From the NCBI GenBank assembly GCA_030407315.1, contig JALQPE010002422.1, positions 204,778-268,777 of the forward strand: a stretch of 64,000 nt of DNA, read 5' to 3'. The stretch is from Asparagopsis taxiformis (lineage: Eukaryota; Rhodophyta; Florideophyceae; Bonnemaisoniales; Bonnemaisoniaceae). Positions 10,676 to 20,792 of the stretch are shown one piece after another. The notes under the pieces were generated by a model. That model was not told where the DNA came from. It did no database searches and worked only from the letters and a program-made list of their open reading frames with translations. Made by a program: the position numbers and the translations under genes. How positions within the stretch are numbered: position 1 is the first letter of the stretch; every line of letters begins with the position of its first letter.

Positions 10676-10684
10676 AGGAGGGGG
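10676..10684 (+). other. Polypurine tract (plus-strand primer)
   Basis: AGGAGGGGG lies three bases before the TGTCG start of the 3' LTR, which is where reverse transcription primes the plus strand. It fixes the LTR orientation as + and assigns the LTR to the gypsy element. Confidence 0.8.
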
Positions 10685-10687
10685 CCG

Positions 10688-11370
10688 TGTCGTACCGCCT
10701 GGCGGTCCTCGCTGATCGAGCCGTGTCGCTTCCCTATTGGGTACCCACTTACGGGATGTGCCAATCAGAAGGCACCAGCCAACTGGCGTGTTTCCTATAC
10801 TTAGGACCAGCTAAGGCTGACAAATAACCCCACCCGGGCCTATCGGCCCCGGCCAAGACCCCACAAGGGGCAAATTTTAACTTAGGCTGATCAGCCATAC
10901 ATTACAATGTAAGCCTATTGGCAATGACCTCGCGGGTAGGCGAGCGCCAGTAATTGGGTTCTGATTGGTCACTAACTGGATATTTATTCCTAACCACTAA
11001 CCCTAGCTTACAGTAGACTTAGTATAAAACGGCCACTGGAATAGCCAGTAGGCACGGTTTCTAGAGTAACGTAAACTCAAGTGGAATTACGACCCACGGG
11101 AACAGTGTTTGCATACCTATTGTTCAACCCCTCTCCGGGAAAACCTTAGGGTTAGCCAACAGCTCGACGGATTACGTCATCTTGCTCCATTAATACGCAT
11201 CTCGCGTGAGCGCTATAATCGCACAACCCCCTCCGGGTAGCGATCCCTTCTCTCTCACGAGACTACCCGCCGGGTACCTATAAGGTTCATCTGCTCTACC
11301 ACTTCCTCTACCGAGGCTCGGGACACCTGTCGGGTGGTTTGCCGCTCTAGCGGATTTTCTACCTGCTACA
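10688..11370 (+). repeat. 3' LTR of the gypsy element (LTR A)
   Basis: The 683-bp LTR starts TGTCGTACC and ends CTGCTACA, giving the TG...CA borders of an LTR. The borders were set by alignment to the inverted copy at 40418-41102, which matches along its whole length with scattered substitutions and small indels. Homology stops at both TG and CA. The sequence directly after 11370 is host coding DNA. The 5' LTR is outside the window, so the target-site duplication cannot be read. Confidence 0.9.
11023..11029 (+). promoter_or_regulatory. TATA box inside LTR A
   Basis: TATAAAA lies in the middle of the LTR. The matching place in the inverted LTR B reads TATAAAT (40758-40764, -). It is a plausible core promoter for the genomic RNA. 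Confidence 0.5.
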
Positions 11371-11371
11371 C

Positions 11372-12607
11372 ATGGCAGAGGTCGCTATCCACTTCTGGAA
11401 GCGAGGTGTTCCGTTCAAGACCGGAAGCGAGATGGTGGCCTATAGGAACCACGGATACATGGACGGCACGTACCCGGCGTGGTGCAACGTCACCATCAAT
11501 ATGCCCGCCATCGATTCGAATGAGATGGTGTGGCGAACAAGGAGCACAACCGGTGCTACGGTCAGAGTTCGTGCAGAGCAGAAGAGCGTCGCTCTCATGA
11601 TGGAGTTGATCAGCCAGCATTCACAGCCTGGTGATATTGTTGTCGATCCATTCTCTGGCACTTTCGCAACGGGAAAAGCAGCTATGAGCTTGCCTGAGCA
11701 CCGTGTTTTCGTCGGCAGTGACGTGGACAAATTGTGTGTGGCACGATCGCTTCCAAAGCTGTGTGCAGTCATGTCACGTGTAATTCTTTCAAACAACACT
11801 GACATGAGGGTCACGACAGAAGCGAAACAGAGTGCTGAGAAGTTCTTGGCGTCCCCCTCTGTCACGATGCGTACACAGAGGGAACGCAGGATCATCGAAC
11901 CCCCACCTGGCCTTCCCCTGTACCAGAGGTTCCCGAAATATATTCGGCAGTACCTCTGGCAGCTGTGCCCAGAGTCGATTGCGTCGCACGAGCACATGGA
12001 AAAACCGGTACATTATTGGCCACCTTCCCTGCGCCGCTGGTTGCAAACTGAAAACCCTCGCGTGATGCGGGCACACGATTGTGTTGCGAAAAAATTGAGC
12101 GTTCGACCATCGCTGATTAAGCATCCAAATGCAGGAAGAGGGCTCTTCGCTGAACAGACATTTAATGTTGGCGACGAAGTATGTGCATACTACGGAACTG
12201 TTGTGTACTCTGATATGAGCAAGGAGTCGATGAGGTTCGCGTACGGAGAGGGTCACATGGCGATAACGAAGGAAACATTCTTGATGTATGCCATCAAGCT
12301 GTATGCAACAGCGGAGGACGACGAAAACATCGAGCATCCAATTTGGATTGTTCCGGCTCCGTTCTGTTCGGCGCAGTTCATCAACGACCCGCGGTATTTG
12401 CGAGGTGAGGACACTCCGGCGGAAGACACCAGGCGGATGGCCAACGTCGAGTTTGTCGAGAACTACAGCAGCGGTTCGACGGGGAAGAAGCTCAAGGCGA
12501 AGGACCTAGAAAATCCGAAGATCATCGTAGTACGTGCAATCCGCGATATCCGTCCAGGGCAGGAGCTCTACGTTCATTATGGGACAGCGTTTAGAGCATG
12601 GAATTAG
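11372..12607 (+). pseudogene. DNA methyltransferase (beta-class motif I) fused to SET domain, 5'-truncated by LTR
   Basis: This 411-residue remnant joins two chromatin or DNA modifying domains. Residues 60-130 hold the C-terminal half of an N4/N6-adenine or cytosine-type methyltransferase: a DIVVDPFSGTFATGKAA segment at about 11636-11686 is motif I (S-adenosylmethionine binding), followed by a VGSDVD acidic turn. In beta-class enzymes the catalytic (D/S)PP(Y/W) motif comes before motif I; it is absent here and was presumably cut off by the LTR ending at 11370. Residues 240-411 form a SET domain: NAGRGLFAEQTF, CAYYG, FINDP and the terminal PGQELYVHYG. The ATG at 11372 lies one base after the LTR and is probably not the original start. 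SET lysine methyltransferase activity could survive; DNA methylation could not. Confidence 0.75.
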
Positions 12608-13266
12608 GGTCACGAGAGATGTTTTCATTTCGACTACAAATAAAGCTACGTTCCAGAGTTGAAGTATATCATATAATGCAGCATGTCCAGCCACCATTAG
12701 TCCAGGGTGAAACCTATTGAGCAGTACTCGCCTGTCAAAAACCAATCGTTCACACTCTAGGTGCACTTCGTCCGAGCAGTGAACCTGACTGCTTGGATGC
12801 TGTTATGCGTGCAGATGCAAAATACACGACCAAGTTGAAATGGACGCCCGGTGGATGTCCAGCTCAGTTGCATTACTGTCCAGCCCAGAAATTCTACAAT
12901 TCAGGGCAGATAAAATATTGCAAAAAACATCGATTTCAGCGGGTCGATTGTGCCGTACGGCACACCCTCATCTCAAAAACATGTTCACATGTGCATGTTT
13001 TTGAGAATAGCCCAAATTTTAATTCAAATCAGGACGTCTTCCGGACATAGGGGTGCTGGCGGCCTAGCTCGACAGCTGTAATTGTACCTCATTAAATACT
13101 GTTGATGACTGCCTACCGTATACAATCTGGACTGTTGGCGTATTCTCCGGTACTTGACCTGACCTGAACGTTCATCGCAGACCGTTGTGGTTACCGACAC
13201 TATACAGCAATCTTTTTTGTATCTCGTGCAACTCAATCCTTCCATCGCTTCCGGGAAGGCTTCATT
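12608..13266. other. Intergenic region with a hairpin at 12972-13005
   Basis: There is no convincing gene. A hairpin with CTCAAAAACATG arms around a 10-nt loop lies at 12972-13005, between the methyltransferase-SET remnant and the coiled-coil gene. It may be a 3' processing or terminator-like structure or just an inverted repeat. Confidence 0.5.
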
Positions 13267-15471
13267 ATGCCGCCGCGTATTGCGAAGAAAGCTCCAAAGC
13301 CTCCGGGCCTCCAGAAAAACCGGTCAGCAGCTGCTGTATCGAGTGCCCGACAATCCCGTGCGAAGAAGCGGTCTGGGCCTACCGGCAGCATTGAACCGCG
13401 GTCCGGTAGTCGCAAGACGGACCGGCGCAGAACTGGGGATCCGCAGCGAGAAAGTGAGGAAGGAGGAACGGCGCGGAGAGAGATGGGGCTTGACCGAGGC
13501 AAGCGTGCTCGCAGGGACAGTGAACATCATGCTGATGACATGATAGTGGCTCAAAACATGTTGGAATTGCGGCAGAGTGCTATGGCAAAGGTAGTTCCTC
13601 CCGGGTTGGCAGATGCGGAGGTGCTGCAGACGGAGTCCCAGCCGGGGGTTCGCGAGACACTGGAGGCTGTGACCCCCACTGCGCCAACTATGCCGAGTAC
13701 ATCAGCCCCAGCAGGTAATGCAGTCAGTGACCCGAGGATAGCGGCAAGGGATGTTGTTTCTGAGCAACGTTCACAGGATGCCAACTATCATCGGCGGTCA
13801 GGTGGTACTGAGGGGAGAGAGCAGCCGGAGTGCGGGCCTCGTCACAACAGACTGTCATTGGTGCCAAATATGCGCGTAACGCCCCCGCGACGTCAGGCTA
13901 TTGCCGATGGAGGACATCATAATCCCGATAGCGTGGGAGATGGGGGACGGTGAGGGCAGAGAGGTTGCATCCGCCGGAATCCATCGATTTAATGGCGAGT
14001 CGCATCAATGCGCAGAAGAAGAAGATCGCGGAGCTGGAAAAAAAGTGTTTAGCCAGGACATAGCAAACAAGGCGCTCACCACGGAGATAGTTGCGTTGGA
14101 GGCTAAGGTGAAAACTCTGCAGGCGGAAAATGCCAGCCTTACTGCAATTGCGAGAACAGGTAGAATCAGTGATCACGGTGGCGGTAAGTCGAAAATACAG
14201 AAAGCCATTCCTGTGAAATACCTTGGAGTTCTTAGGGCGGTTGAGGAAAACCTGACAAAGTGGTGCAAGAACGAGACTATGGAGCTGGACCCTATAGCGG
14301 AACAAACGCAGAGACGTTGGACTGGACGTACCATCGAGGTAGAGCCGGTAGAAGGGACACTTTGGAGCGAAAACGGTGTAGGATATATTGCTACCCCTCC
14401 GGGCTACATCATCAAGAATCTGCAGTGGTATACACCTTCGTACAGAGACGAGAGTGATCTGCTGAATGACTTGGTGCGACACGTACTGCGTCAAAGTCCG
14501 TGGTGTGATGTGTTTTCCGATGAGGAGCAGCGTGTGTGCTGTCAAGAGGCTGTGGCGGGGAGCAAGGAATTGAAAGTGAAGGTGACGCAGAAACTGTCCG
14601 ACGTGATGAGTGCACGGAAGCGTAATGCGAGGGACAGATTGTTCGGTTCGCTGGGGTACACGAAATTAATGTCTAGATGCACGATGCTGACGACGCGAGC
14701 TGAGATGGACGAGCGAGAGGATCAAAAGCGCGAAGCGTCTGAGAAGCTTTTGAAACGGGAAAGCAACGGTGATTTGGATATGGGGAGGTGGCGAACGGCA
14801 CCGTTCTCAGAGCTGCGATACAGCAAAGGCATGGTTCCTGACAGCTTCGAAATGGAAGTGAATGGTGATGCATGGTTTAACAACCCAGTAGCTGTGAATG
14901 TGCTGGACATCTTCAGGGGTTATTCGATACGACCAGAACAAGTAATGGACATAGAGACGAGCATACTAACGCTGGCGCGCCTGGATGCTTGGCTAGTGAC
15001 TACTGTGGAGTGTTTGGATGAACCGAAGGGGAAAGGAGGTGCACGGCAGAAGGAGTTTACAAGGCGGTACAGTCAATATGTGGGGGTAGCTTTTCAGCAA
15101 TTAGTTGGTATGGTGGTGTACTGCATGTCTTGTCTCCAAGGCTCGCAAGCAAGGGAAGAAACGGACGTTGTCGAGAGCGAACAGCGGACTAGTGCACAGT
15201 CACGGCATGTGTTTGCAAGCCGTACTGTGACGAGAGAGGCTGTTGAAGTGTGGCAAAGCGGAGAGGGGTCTGGAATTGTTCATGTCGTTGATGATGTAAA
15301 CCGCTGCTCATCACTTGTTCTAGTGTCCGAGGATTGGATTCAATCGCATATTACGTCAAACCTCGGTGCTGTAATGGATTGTGTGATTGCGCAAGGACTA
15401 ATTGGCGCAGAACTTTTCGTCGTTGACCCATATGCTGGACACCTGAGTGCAAACCTGAATGTAGAAATCAA
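13267..15471 (+). pseudogene. Coiled-coil protein gene, frameshifted and split by element X (part 1)
   Basis: The ATG at 13267 opens a basic, disordered N-terminus rich in Lys, Arg, Ser and Pro. The frame then has to change twice. A coiled coil (INAQKKKIAELEKKC) is read in frame 3 at about 13990-14050 and continues (ALTTEIVALEAKVKTLQAEN) in frame 2 from about 14060. Frame 2 then stays open for about 470 residues up to 15471, where the CACTA terminus of X begins. Skipping X, the same frame continues at 31206 for 27 codons to a TGA at 31284-31286. The family is not recognised. The gene lies on the same strand as the methyltransferase-SET remnant and converges on the transposase at 31364-34405, so it may be an accessory gene of the same old transposon. 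Confidence 0.6.
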
Positions 15472-15484
15472 CACTACGGTGTTG
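15472..15484 (+). repeat. Left terminal inverted repeat of X
   Basis: CACTACGGTGTTG, followed by AAAAGGGGGCCTC and a run of ACTGTCTG motifs in both orientations. Only these 13 bp are shared with the right end of X. Confidence 0.85.
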
Positions 15485-15807
15485 AAAAGGGGGCCTCAGA
15501 CAGTACTGCGAGACAGTGATTTTTACTGTCTGAGACAGTAAAAATCACTATGCGGCAAATGAAAATTAATGCCACACTTGGAGACAGTGATTTGCACTGT
15601 CTGGCAGACAGTAAAAAACACTGTCTCACAGTACTGTCTGAGGCAGTGAATGGAGACAGTAAAAATTAATGATTTATTCAATAGTTGGATATGATGTAAT
15701 TTACTGTACTGGGCAGTGTTGGCGGATAGTGTTTTGTATTGGCCAAGGCAAAATGGCCGGATAGTGAAATACGCTGCCTGGGACAATAGATGGAACCAAC
15801 ACGGTGC
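15485..15807. other. Left subterminal region of X
   Basis: Dense ACTGTCTG/CAGACAGT motifs in direct and inverted order, probably binding sites for transposition proteins by analogy with TnpA sites of En/Spm. There is no gene. Confidence 0.6.
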
Positions 15808-16115
15808 ACTGTCCTGGGCAGTACCTGGAGACAGTGATTTTCACTGTCCTGGGCAGTACCTGGAGACAGTAATTTTCACTGTCCTGGGCAGTACCTGTAG
15901 ACAGTACTTTGTGCTGCCCTGGGCAGTACCTGTAGACAGTACTCTGTGCTGCCCTGGGCAGCACCTGTAGACAGTATTTCGTGCTGCCCTGGGCAGCACC
16001 TGTAGACAGTATTTCGTGCTGCCCTGGGCAGTACCTGTAGACAGTATTTCGTGCTGCCCTGGGCAGCACCTGGAGACAGTATTTCGTGCTGCCCTGGGCA
16101 GCACCTGGAGACAGT
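15808..16115 (+). repeat. 35-bp tandem repeat, about 9 units (left arm of X)
   Basis: Units start ACTGTCCTGGGCAG or GCTGCCCTGGGCAG and repeat every 35 bp (15808, 15843, 15878 and on). Each contains a small palindrome and an AGACAGT motif. The right arm of Y has fewer units (59735-59935), so the array varies in copy number between the two elements. Confidence 0.8.
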
Positions 16116-18004
16116 AAAAGTAGTGTCCTGATATAGTAAAATTCGGTGTCTGGGAGTGGTGGATGAGATGGAGCGTCACGCTGTCGTGGGCATCTTTCTG
16201 GGGTAGAGGAAGGCAGTTCTAGCGCTATGAGGATGGGGCTTGGACGGTATTCATATGGGAATGGACAGAATAGTACGGCTAGGAATTTTTATTTCGTAGT
16301 GACTATGAGCTAGCGAGAGGTATACGCGGTAGGATAGGTAGCAATCTAAGAGGGTGCGATATGGGAAGCTTCACTCTGGATTTGTTTATTTGCGCAGGCT
16401 ACATTGAGAATAAACAATCCCTATGTTAAAAATGCTACTACAACTAACACTATTCCGACGAGTAAAACTAAAACCACTAGAAAAGTCTACAAATCTATCA
16501 ACTGATTGAGCTGCATGAATAAGCTAGGAAATGAAGAGAAGAAGAAAAAATGATGTAGAGAAAGGAAACAAGTTAGTGACGTTGAATTGGAGAGGGAAAT
16601 TGATGGTGATTAGGAGACTAACGTACCTTAACAAATACCATTGCATCCCAAATTGAGATATGTACTCACAGGCAGAAAAGAAAAGTAGTGGAGAAGTGGT
16701 AAGAGAAAAAGATAAATGAAAGTAGAAGTGGAACACTCACCGACTGGAAACCTGAGAAAGAGAAAACAAATAGAAAACTGGGTTAGTGGCGTGAGTTGTG
16801 GAAACGTACCATCATGGTTCATATCTGTCGGAGACAAAGCAACAACTTTGGCCTTGGAAGCCGTATTGATGATCTAAAACTTACGCTTTGGAAGCAGTTT
16901 AGATGATCTATACGGCTTCCACGGCCAGGGTTGTTGCTTTGTTTCCGACGGATATGAAGATGGAAACAGGGATTTCCAGAATCTGTTGTTTAAGTAGCAC
17001 TCTGCGGGCGGAAATGACGTGTAGGAGAACAATAGAGGGATGAATTTGAAACGGAGCGGTGCGATGGGAGGCCCAGAAAAACGATACCTAGGCTGCGAAT
17101 TACGCTTGGAAGCACATGATCTGGCAGAGGAGGCGCACATTATCGTATCTTCTACCGCCTTTTATTGTCTAGAATGACGTCATCACTACAGAAATATAGG
17201 AAAAACACTAGCATATGGGGCCTACAGGACAGGCGGAGGTGAAGAGTAAGAAAAATGGCGCACTTTCCTGGACGAGGAGTCCGCGCTTCCAGTGATGATG
17301 TGGATGGTATATATCGATAACGTCATTGTATGCTCCGAGTACACTTGGCAGGCAGTCAAAGCGGGCCACGTGGATGGTGGCGGTTAGGAAACAGCAGTGT
17401 CGAAGAATTTTTATAATTTTCATGTTTCAAGCGAGCAGTGAGTCTGCATTGCAATATATAAATGTATCCTAATTTAAGATATCACACCGAGTACGATTCA
17501 ACGAGACATCGTGTTTTCACCTTGTGAATAGGGCCGAGAATATGGTAGAGTATACGAGTAGGAACTACGTGCATGAGAAAATCAGATTCAGTATTAGTGC
17601 TTAGAGCATCACTGCGTAACAAACGGAAGTGGATACGTCTTGGCCAGGCTGGTGTTTAGGGAATGCGATACAAGATAGCAAAACGATATTGAGTAGGTCG
17701 AGCCCGGATGAAATAGCAATCATTGTGCATAAAGTAATGAGCATAGGACAAATCATTGTGGTGAAACAGTTCATTGGATCGAATGAAAGCCAGGAAAGGT
17801 TTCTTAATGGTTGAATTTAGTGGCGGAGAAATATAATTCTGCACTATAGCGGAGAAGTAGCGGAAAAGAGTAAATCTCCTTCAGCAAGCGAGACATGCAT
17901 CAATATTGCCCAGTATAGTTCGTCTGAAGTGCAAGTTGAACCTCGCAAAGTGAATATCAGAGGTCGTTGGCTAGTGGTTGAAGAAGTCTGCAACGATGGA
18001 GCAA
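16116..18004. other. Arm DNA of X without convincing genes
   Basis: AT-rich sequence matched in inverted form at about 58010-59700. I find no convincing protein. It includes the X-only hairpin at 16818-16959. Confidence 0.5.
16818..16959. repeat. Imperfect fold-back, arms about 60-70 bp, only in X
   Basis: The sequence from 16818 (TTCATATCTGTCGGAGACAA) is followed by its near reverse complement ending at 16959, with a short loop at about 16885-16895. The corresponding place in Y (about 59000-59030) has only one side, so the inverted copy arose after X and Y separated. Confidence 0.7.
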
Positions 18005-18056
18005 TTCTTGAAAACGGATTTGGCTGCAGAAAACTATTCCGAACAGGCCAGAGTTC

Positions 18057-18422
18057 GTGCAGTTCTCTTCGACGGAGAATCTGGCTGGGTGTACGGTGAA
18101 ATTGTTGTTCAACGGATCGTTTAGGGGTGCTCCGGACGTCCAAAATTGTGTCAACCTCGAGATGACGGCGTACTACACTTGTAGCCGTTGGTGGGCCGGG
18201 CTGAAACCGAACTCGGTTGGTACCATTGGGCAGGAATGGATTGCTGGTTTGTTGGAAATCTTCGGGTACGTGAAGGAGGTGGCCGAGTATTGGAACGTTT
18301 CGGATGTGTTGAGGATGCTGGATGGCTCCATTCCCAGCGTGGGTGACCCGAGCAAGAGCTTCGACATTCACTCACGCGTTGTCGAAGTTTTTGCGCTGAT
18401 GGTGCCCAAGAAGGCGTTCTGA
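18057..18422 (+). CDS. Unknown domain, N-terminal part of the arm gene in X
   Basis: About 121 residues rich in Trp, Cys and hydrophobic positions, which looks like a folded domain. I do not recognise it. The inverted copy in Y (57538-57933) differs at only about six residues. After the TGA at 18420-18422 the same frame continues through two more stops (near 18499-18501 and 18552-18554) into the ORF at 18555, and the Y copy has the same stops. Either the gene decayed in a common master copy, or splicing joins the parts. Confidence 0.4.
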   Translation: MQFSSTENLAGCTVKLLFNGSFRGAPDVQNCVNLEMTAYYTCSRWWAGLKPNSVGTIGQEWIAGLLEIFGYVKEVAEYWNVSDVLRMLDGSIPSVGDPSKSFDIHSRVVEVFALMVPKKAF

Positions 18423-18554
18423 GCGGACTTACATCCCAAGGAAGGCCCTCCCAATGGCTCCAAGTTTGAGAACATCTTTCCCAATCGGAAGTCTGTGTTT
18501 TGAAAGGACGCCAGGAAAATGCTCCTGCGCGTAACTGGCTACCGCGACATGTAA

Positions 18555-19298
18555 ATGCGGAAACAATTTTACGTGGTGGACCCACACATCCCACATGCTG
18601 CGCTCCCAGTCACATGTGGTCATGATTCCGCCAACCCTTCCCCTTCCATTTCCATTTCCCTGACCATCCCTTCATCCTCCATTCCTTTGCCTTTGAAGAA
18701 TCCAATTGAGGTAGTACCACCTCAATTAGATTCTTCCAGCTATTCCGAGGCTCCCTCTGTTTCTGCCACTACCCCTGTCGTGTCTGCATCGTCCGGAGTG
18801 GAAACTTCTGGGAAAGTGATGCCCAAAAGGAGTATCTGCCTGAAAGAGAGTCGTTCCGGTCGTGGTGGAACAGCGACGGCGGGTGGTGCGAGCCCTGTTC
18901 AGGTCGTCGAGCTGGAGAGCGCACCCAAGGATGCGGGTAAAAGCTCCATCCTCGGGAAGCGCAACTGGGAAACCGCTTCTGCGACGCCCGAGCCCTCTAC
19001 CAAAAAGAGGAAGCTCAGTGAGACTTCATCAAAGTCGTCGTCAAAGAAATCCAAGTCGGCTTCCAGAGGACGTTCTCGGGAGCCGATTCTCCAGTTCGAC
19101 GACGCCCATGAAAATCCTATTCCCGACAGTATCGTCGATGAGAATGTGGCCGCCGTTCTCCCCAGCGCAATTGCGTCTGGTAGCCCGATGAAGTACTACA
19201 TGGAAATTACGACGGTAGAGACGGTGCGGGCGGAAATAAAGGCGGCAGCATTCCTGGCAGCTGCATCGCCAGGTGCTGAGGACTCGGTGGTGGAATAG
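18555..19298 (+). CDS. Disordered nuclear-type ORF of the arm gene in X
   Basis: The 247 residues start at an ATG. The N-terminal half is Ser/Pro/Thr-rich. The middle has a basic run, KKRKLSETSSKSSSKKSK, typical of a nuclear localisation signal. The C-terminal 60 residues look more ordered and end AAASPGAEDSVVE. The Y copy is 56660-57457 (-). Both flanking ORFs lie on the same strand and are probably parts of one gene whose C-terminal domain is the oxygenase-like region after 19280. No family is recognised. Confidence 0.45.
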   Translation: MRKQFYVVDPHIPHAALPVTCGHDSANPSPSISISLTIPSSSIPLPLKNPIEVVPPQLDSSSYSEAPSVSATTPVVSASSGVETSGKVMPKRSICLKESRSGRGGTATAGGASPVQVVELESAPKDAGKSSILGKRNWETASATPEPSTKKRKLSETSSKSSSKKSKSASRGRSREPILQFDDAHENPIPDSIVDENVAAVLPSAIASGSPMKYYMEITTVETVRAEIKAAAFLAAASPGAEDSVVE

Positions 19299-20162
19299 TA
19301 CTTTGCGGTGAAGCGGCGTTGCTGGACAACATGGGGGTGGTTGTTGTGGAAGGCCTCTTGCAGTCGTCCACGGCTGGTAGTGCGACGCATGACCTCTTCA
19401 GTCACTTTTCTCGGCAGTTCCAGCTGGTTGAGGAGGTTGAAAAGCCACAGAAACCCTCCCAGCAGTCTGATTCTGATTATGAAGACAGGAAACCACAGGA
19501 CGAGCCGCCAGATTTCGCCAAGCCCGGTTTTGATCCTTCGCCGTGGCATTTCATCCACAACGTGGGTGCTGCGAAGGACCGCATAGATGGTGGTCGTGGG
19601 CGACTCCCTCTGCCGCGGTGTGAATTGTGCGACAAGCTGGAGGAGGGGAATTTGGATATGTACAGGAACAAGTTGGTGGCAGAGCTTGCTCTTGGTGTTT
19701 GTGCGGATTTCTTGAAGTTGGGAATGGAGGGTGAGGATCCTGTCTTTTTCCCGAAGACAGGATTACGGCTGCTTCTTAAAACAGATGGGGCTGCGGACCA
19801 GGATGGGCACACGGACTTCTGAGTATCCCAATTTTGAGGAGTCGGACCTACCCAATCCCCATCCTATTTCATGATGTCGAGCGGATCCGATGGGTTCTTT
19901 ATAGTAGCTGCACCTTATAGTCATGTATGCCTGGTCCATACGGACGCCGACATGTGGAAGGTTCCCGTTAACCACTTTTATGTGCCACCCTATTCCGTCT
20001 TAGTTGATCGCGGTGACCTTTACCATTACGGGGTCGGCTTCAGGTGAGGAGATCTTCCTGTGGGAGCAGAATTTAGTCTTTGGTCTGCACACGCGCGGCC
20101 ACATCTACTTGAAGACGGAGAAGGACGTCCTCACGGACCACATCCACACCGTCGAATATTAA
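19280..20162 (+). pseudogene. 2-oxoglutarate/Fe(II) oxygenase-like domain, frameshifted (arm of X)
   Basis: The reading starts GIVLCGEAALLDNMGVVVVEG. Further on it shows an HxD motif (HTDF, about 19809-19820), then about 75 residues later RGDLYHYGVGF (about 20005-20040) with a candidate distal histidine, then RGHIYL with a possible 2-oxoglutarate-binding arginine, ending at a TAA at 20160-20162. This H-x-D...H...R order suits the double-stranded beta-helix of Fe(II)/2OG oxygenases. It is broken: a frameshift follows HTDF and another lies near 19870. The copy in Y (55778-56660, -) has the same first break. A short X-only stop follows GVGFR. The assignment is by motif order only. Confidence 0.5.
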
Positions 20163-20583
20163 AAGTATGACAGGAGCAATAGATAGCATACGAGAAGTAT
20201 TAAAACCTATGCTATTGTTCCCTGCTATGAAGTTCTGTCCTTCTCATCTCAACATTATTCGCTTAGCCCACCTTTCTATTTTCATCTATACATCTGACCT
20301 TCATGTCATAGTTTAGTGCTACTAAGCCTATTGATTGCTACATTTTTGTATTAGTCTACAACTTCACATGATTTCACTAGCTAGACCGTAGGGGGGGACT
20401 AGTTTTAGACCTTGACAACCCGTGAGGTTCGACTATAAGAGACGTTGCTGAGATAACACATGACACAGAATGCTCCTGGAAGCCACTCACAGCCGTACAA
20501 ACGTTCTGCTGAGCCATGTTCCTGACTTCCCAATTCCTTGCTCACCCTTCCCTAGGTGGGAGGGGGACGGAACTCTCAGCCCC
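20163..20583. other. Arm DNA of X without genes
   Basis: AT-rich sequence, mirrored in Y at about 55359-55777. No gene or strong signal seen. Confidence 0.5.
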
Positions 20584-20792
20584 TTACAGCGGAAGCCGTT
20601 TACCGGGGATTCTTACAGCAAAGTCATCGTTACGATGACTTTGCTGTAAGAAAGCGTTTCCATTACAGTGGCCAAGAATTTTTTCACCGGGTAAAAAAAT
20701 CATGGCAGCTGTAATGATTTATTTTCTTACAGCAAAGTCATCGTAACGATGACTTTGCTGTAAGCATCCCTGGTAAATTGCTTCCGCTGTAA
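20584..20792. repeat. Nested palindromic repeat unit (TTACAG...CTGTAA), X copy 1
   Basis: The outer ends are TTACAGCGGAAGC and its inverse. Inside are two 37-bp palindromes (20613-20649, 20727-20763; core AAAGTCATCG/CGATGACTTT) and a 52-bp TTACAG...CTGTAA inner unit (20663-20714). It looks like a MITE made of nested inverted repeats. Confidence 0.75.

Larger units (their letters stand above)
1..11370 (+). mobile_element. Ty3/gypsy chromodomain LTR retrotransposon with antisense ORF (5' end outside window)
   Basis: The order is gag, pol (protease, reverse transcriptase, RNase H, integrase, chromodomain), a long ORF on the opposite strand, a polypurine tract and a 3' LTR. Integrase follows RNase H in pol, which defines Ty3/gypsy. 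The C-terminal chromodomain points to a chromovirus-like lineage. The 5' LTR, primer-binding site and start of gag lie left of the window. The 3' LTR ends at 11370, directly against a truncated methyltransferase-SET gene, so the element inserted into that gene. The pol frame is open throughout, so the copy looks fairly young. The internal length seen is about 10.7 kb, long for the class because of the 3.3-kb antisense ORF. Confidence 0.93.

Noticed and set aside
11440..11997. Minus-strand ORF of 185 codons
   Set aside because: It is the antisense shadow of the methyltransferase-SET ORF, which has recognisable motifs.
12972..13005. Rho-independent terminator
   Set aside because: The hairpin is clear, but the DNA is eukaryotic and no T-run follows; kept only as an inverted repeat.
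13901..15541. Independent gene ending at 15541
   Set aside because: The last 23 codons lie inside the terminus of X; the true continuation is at 31206-31286.
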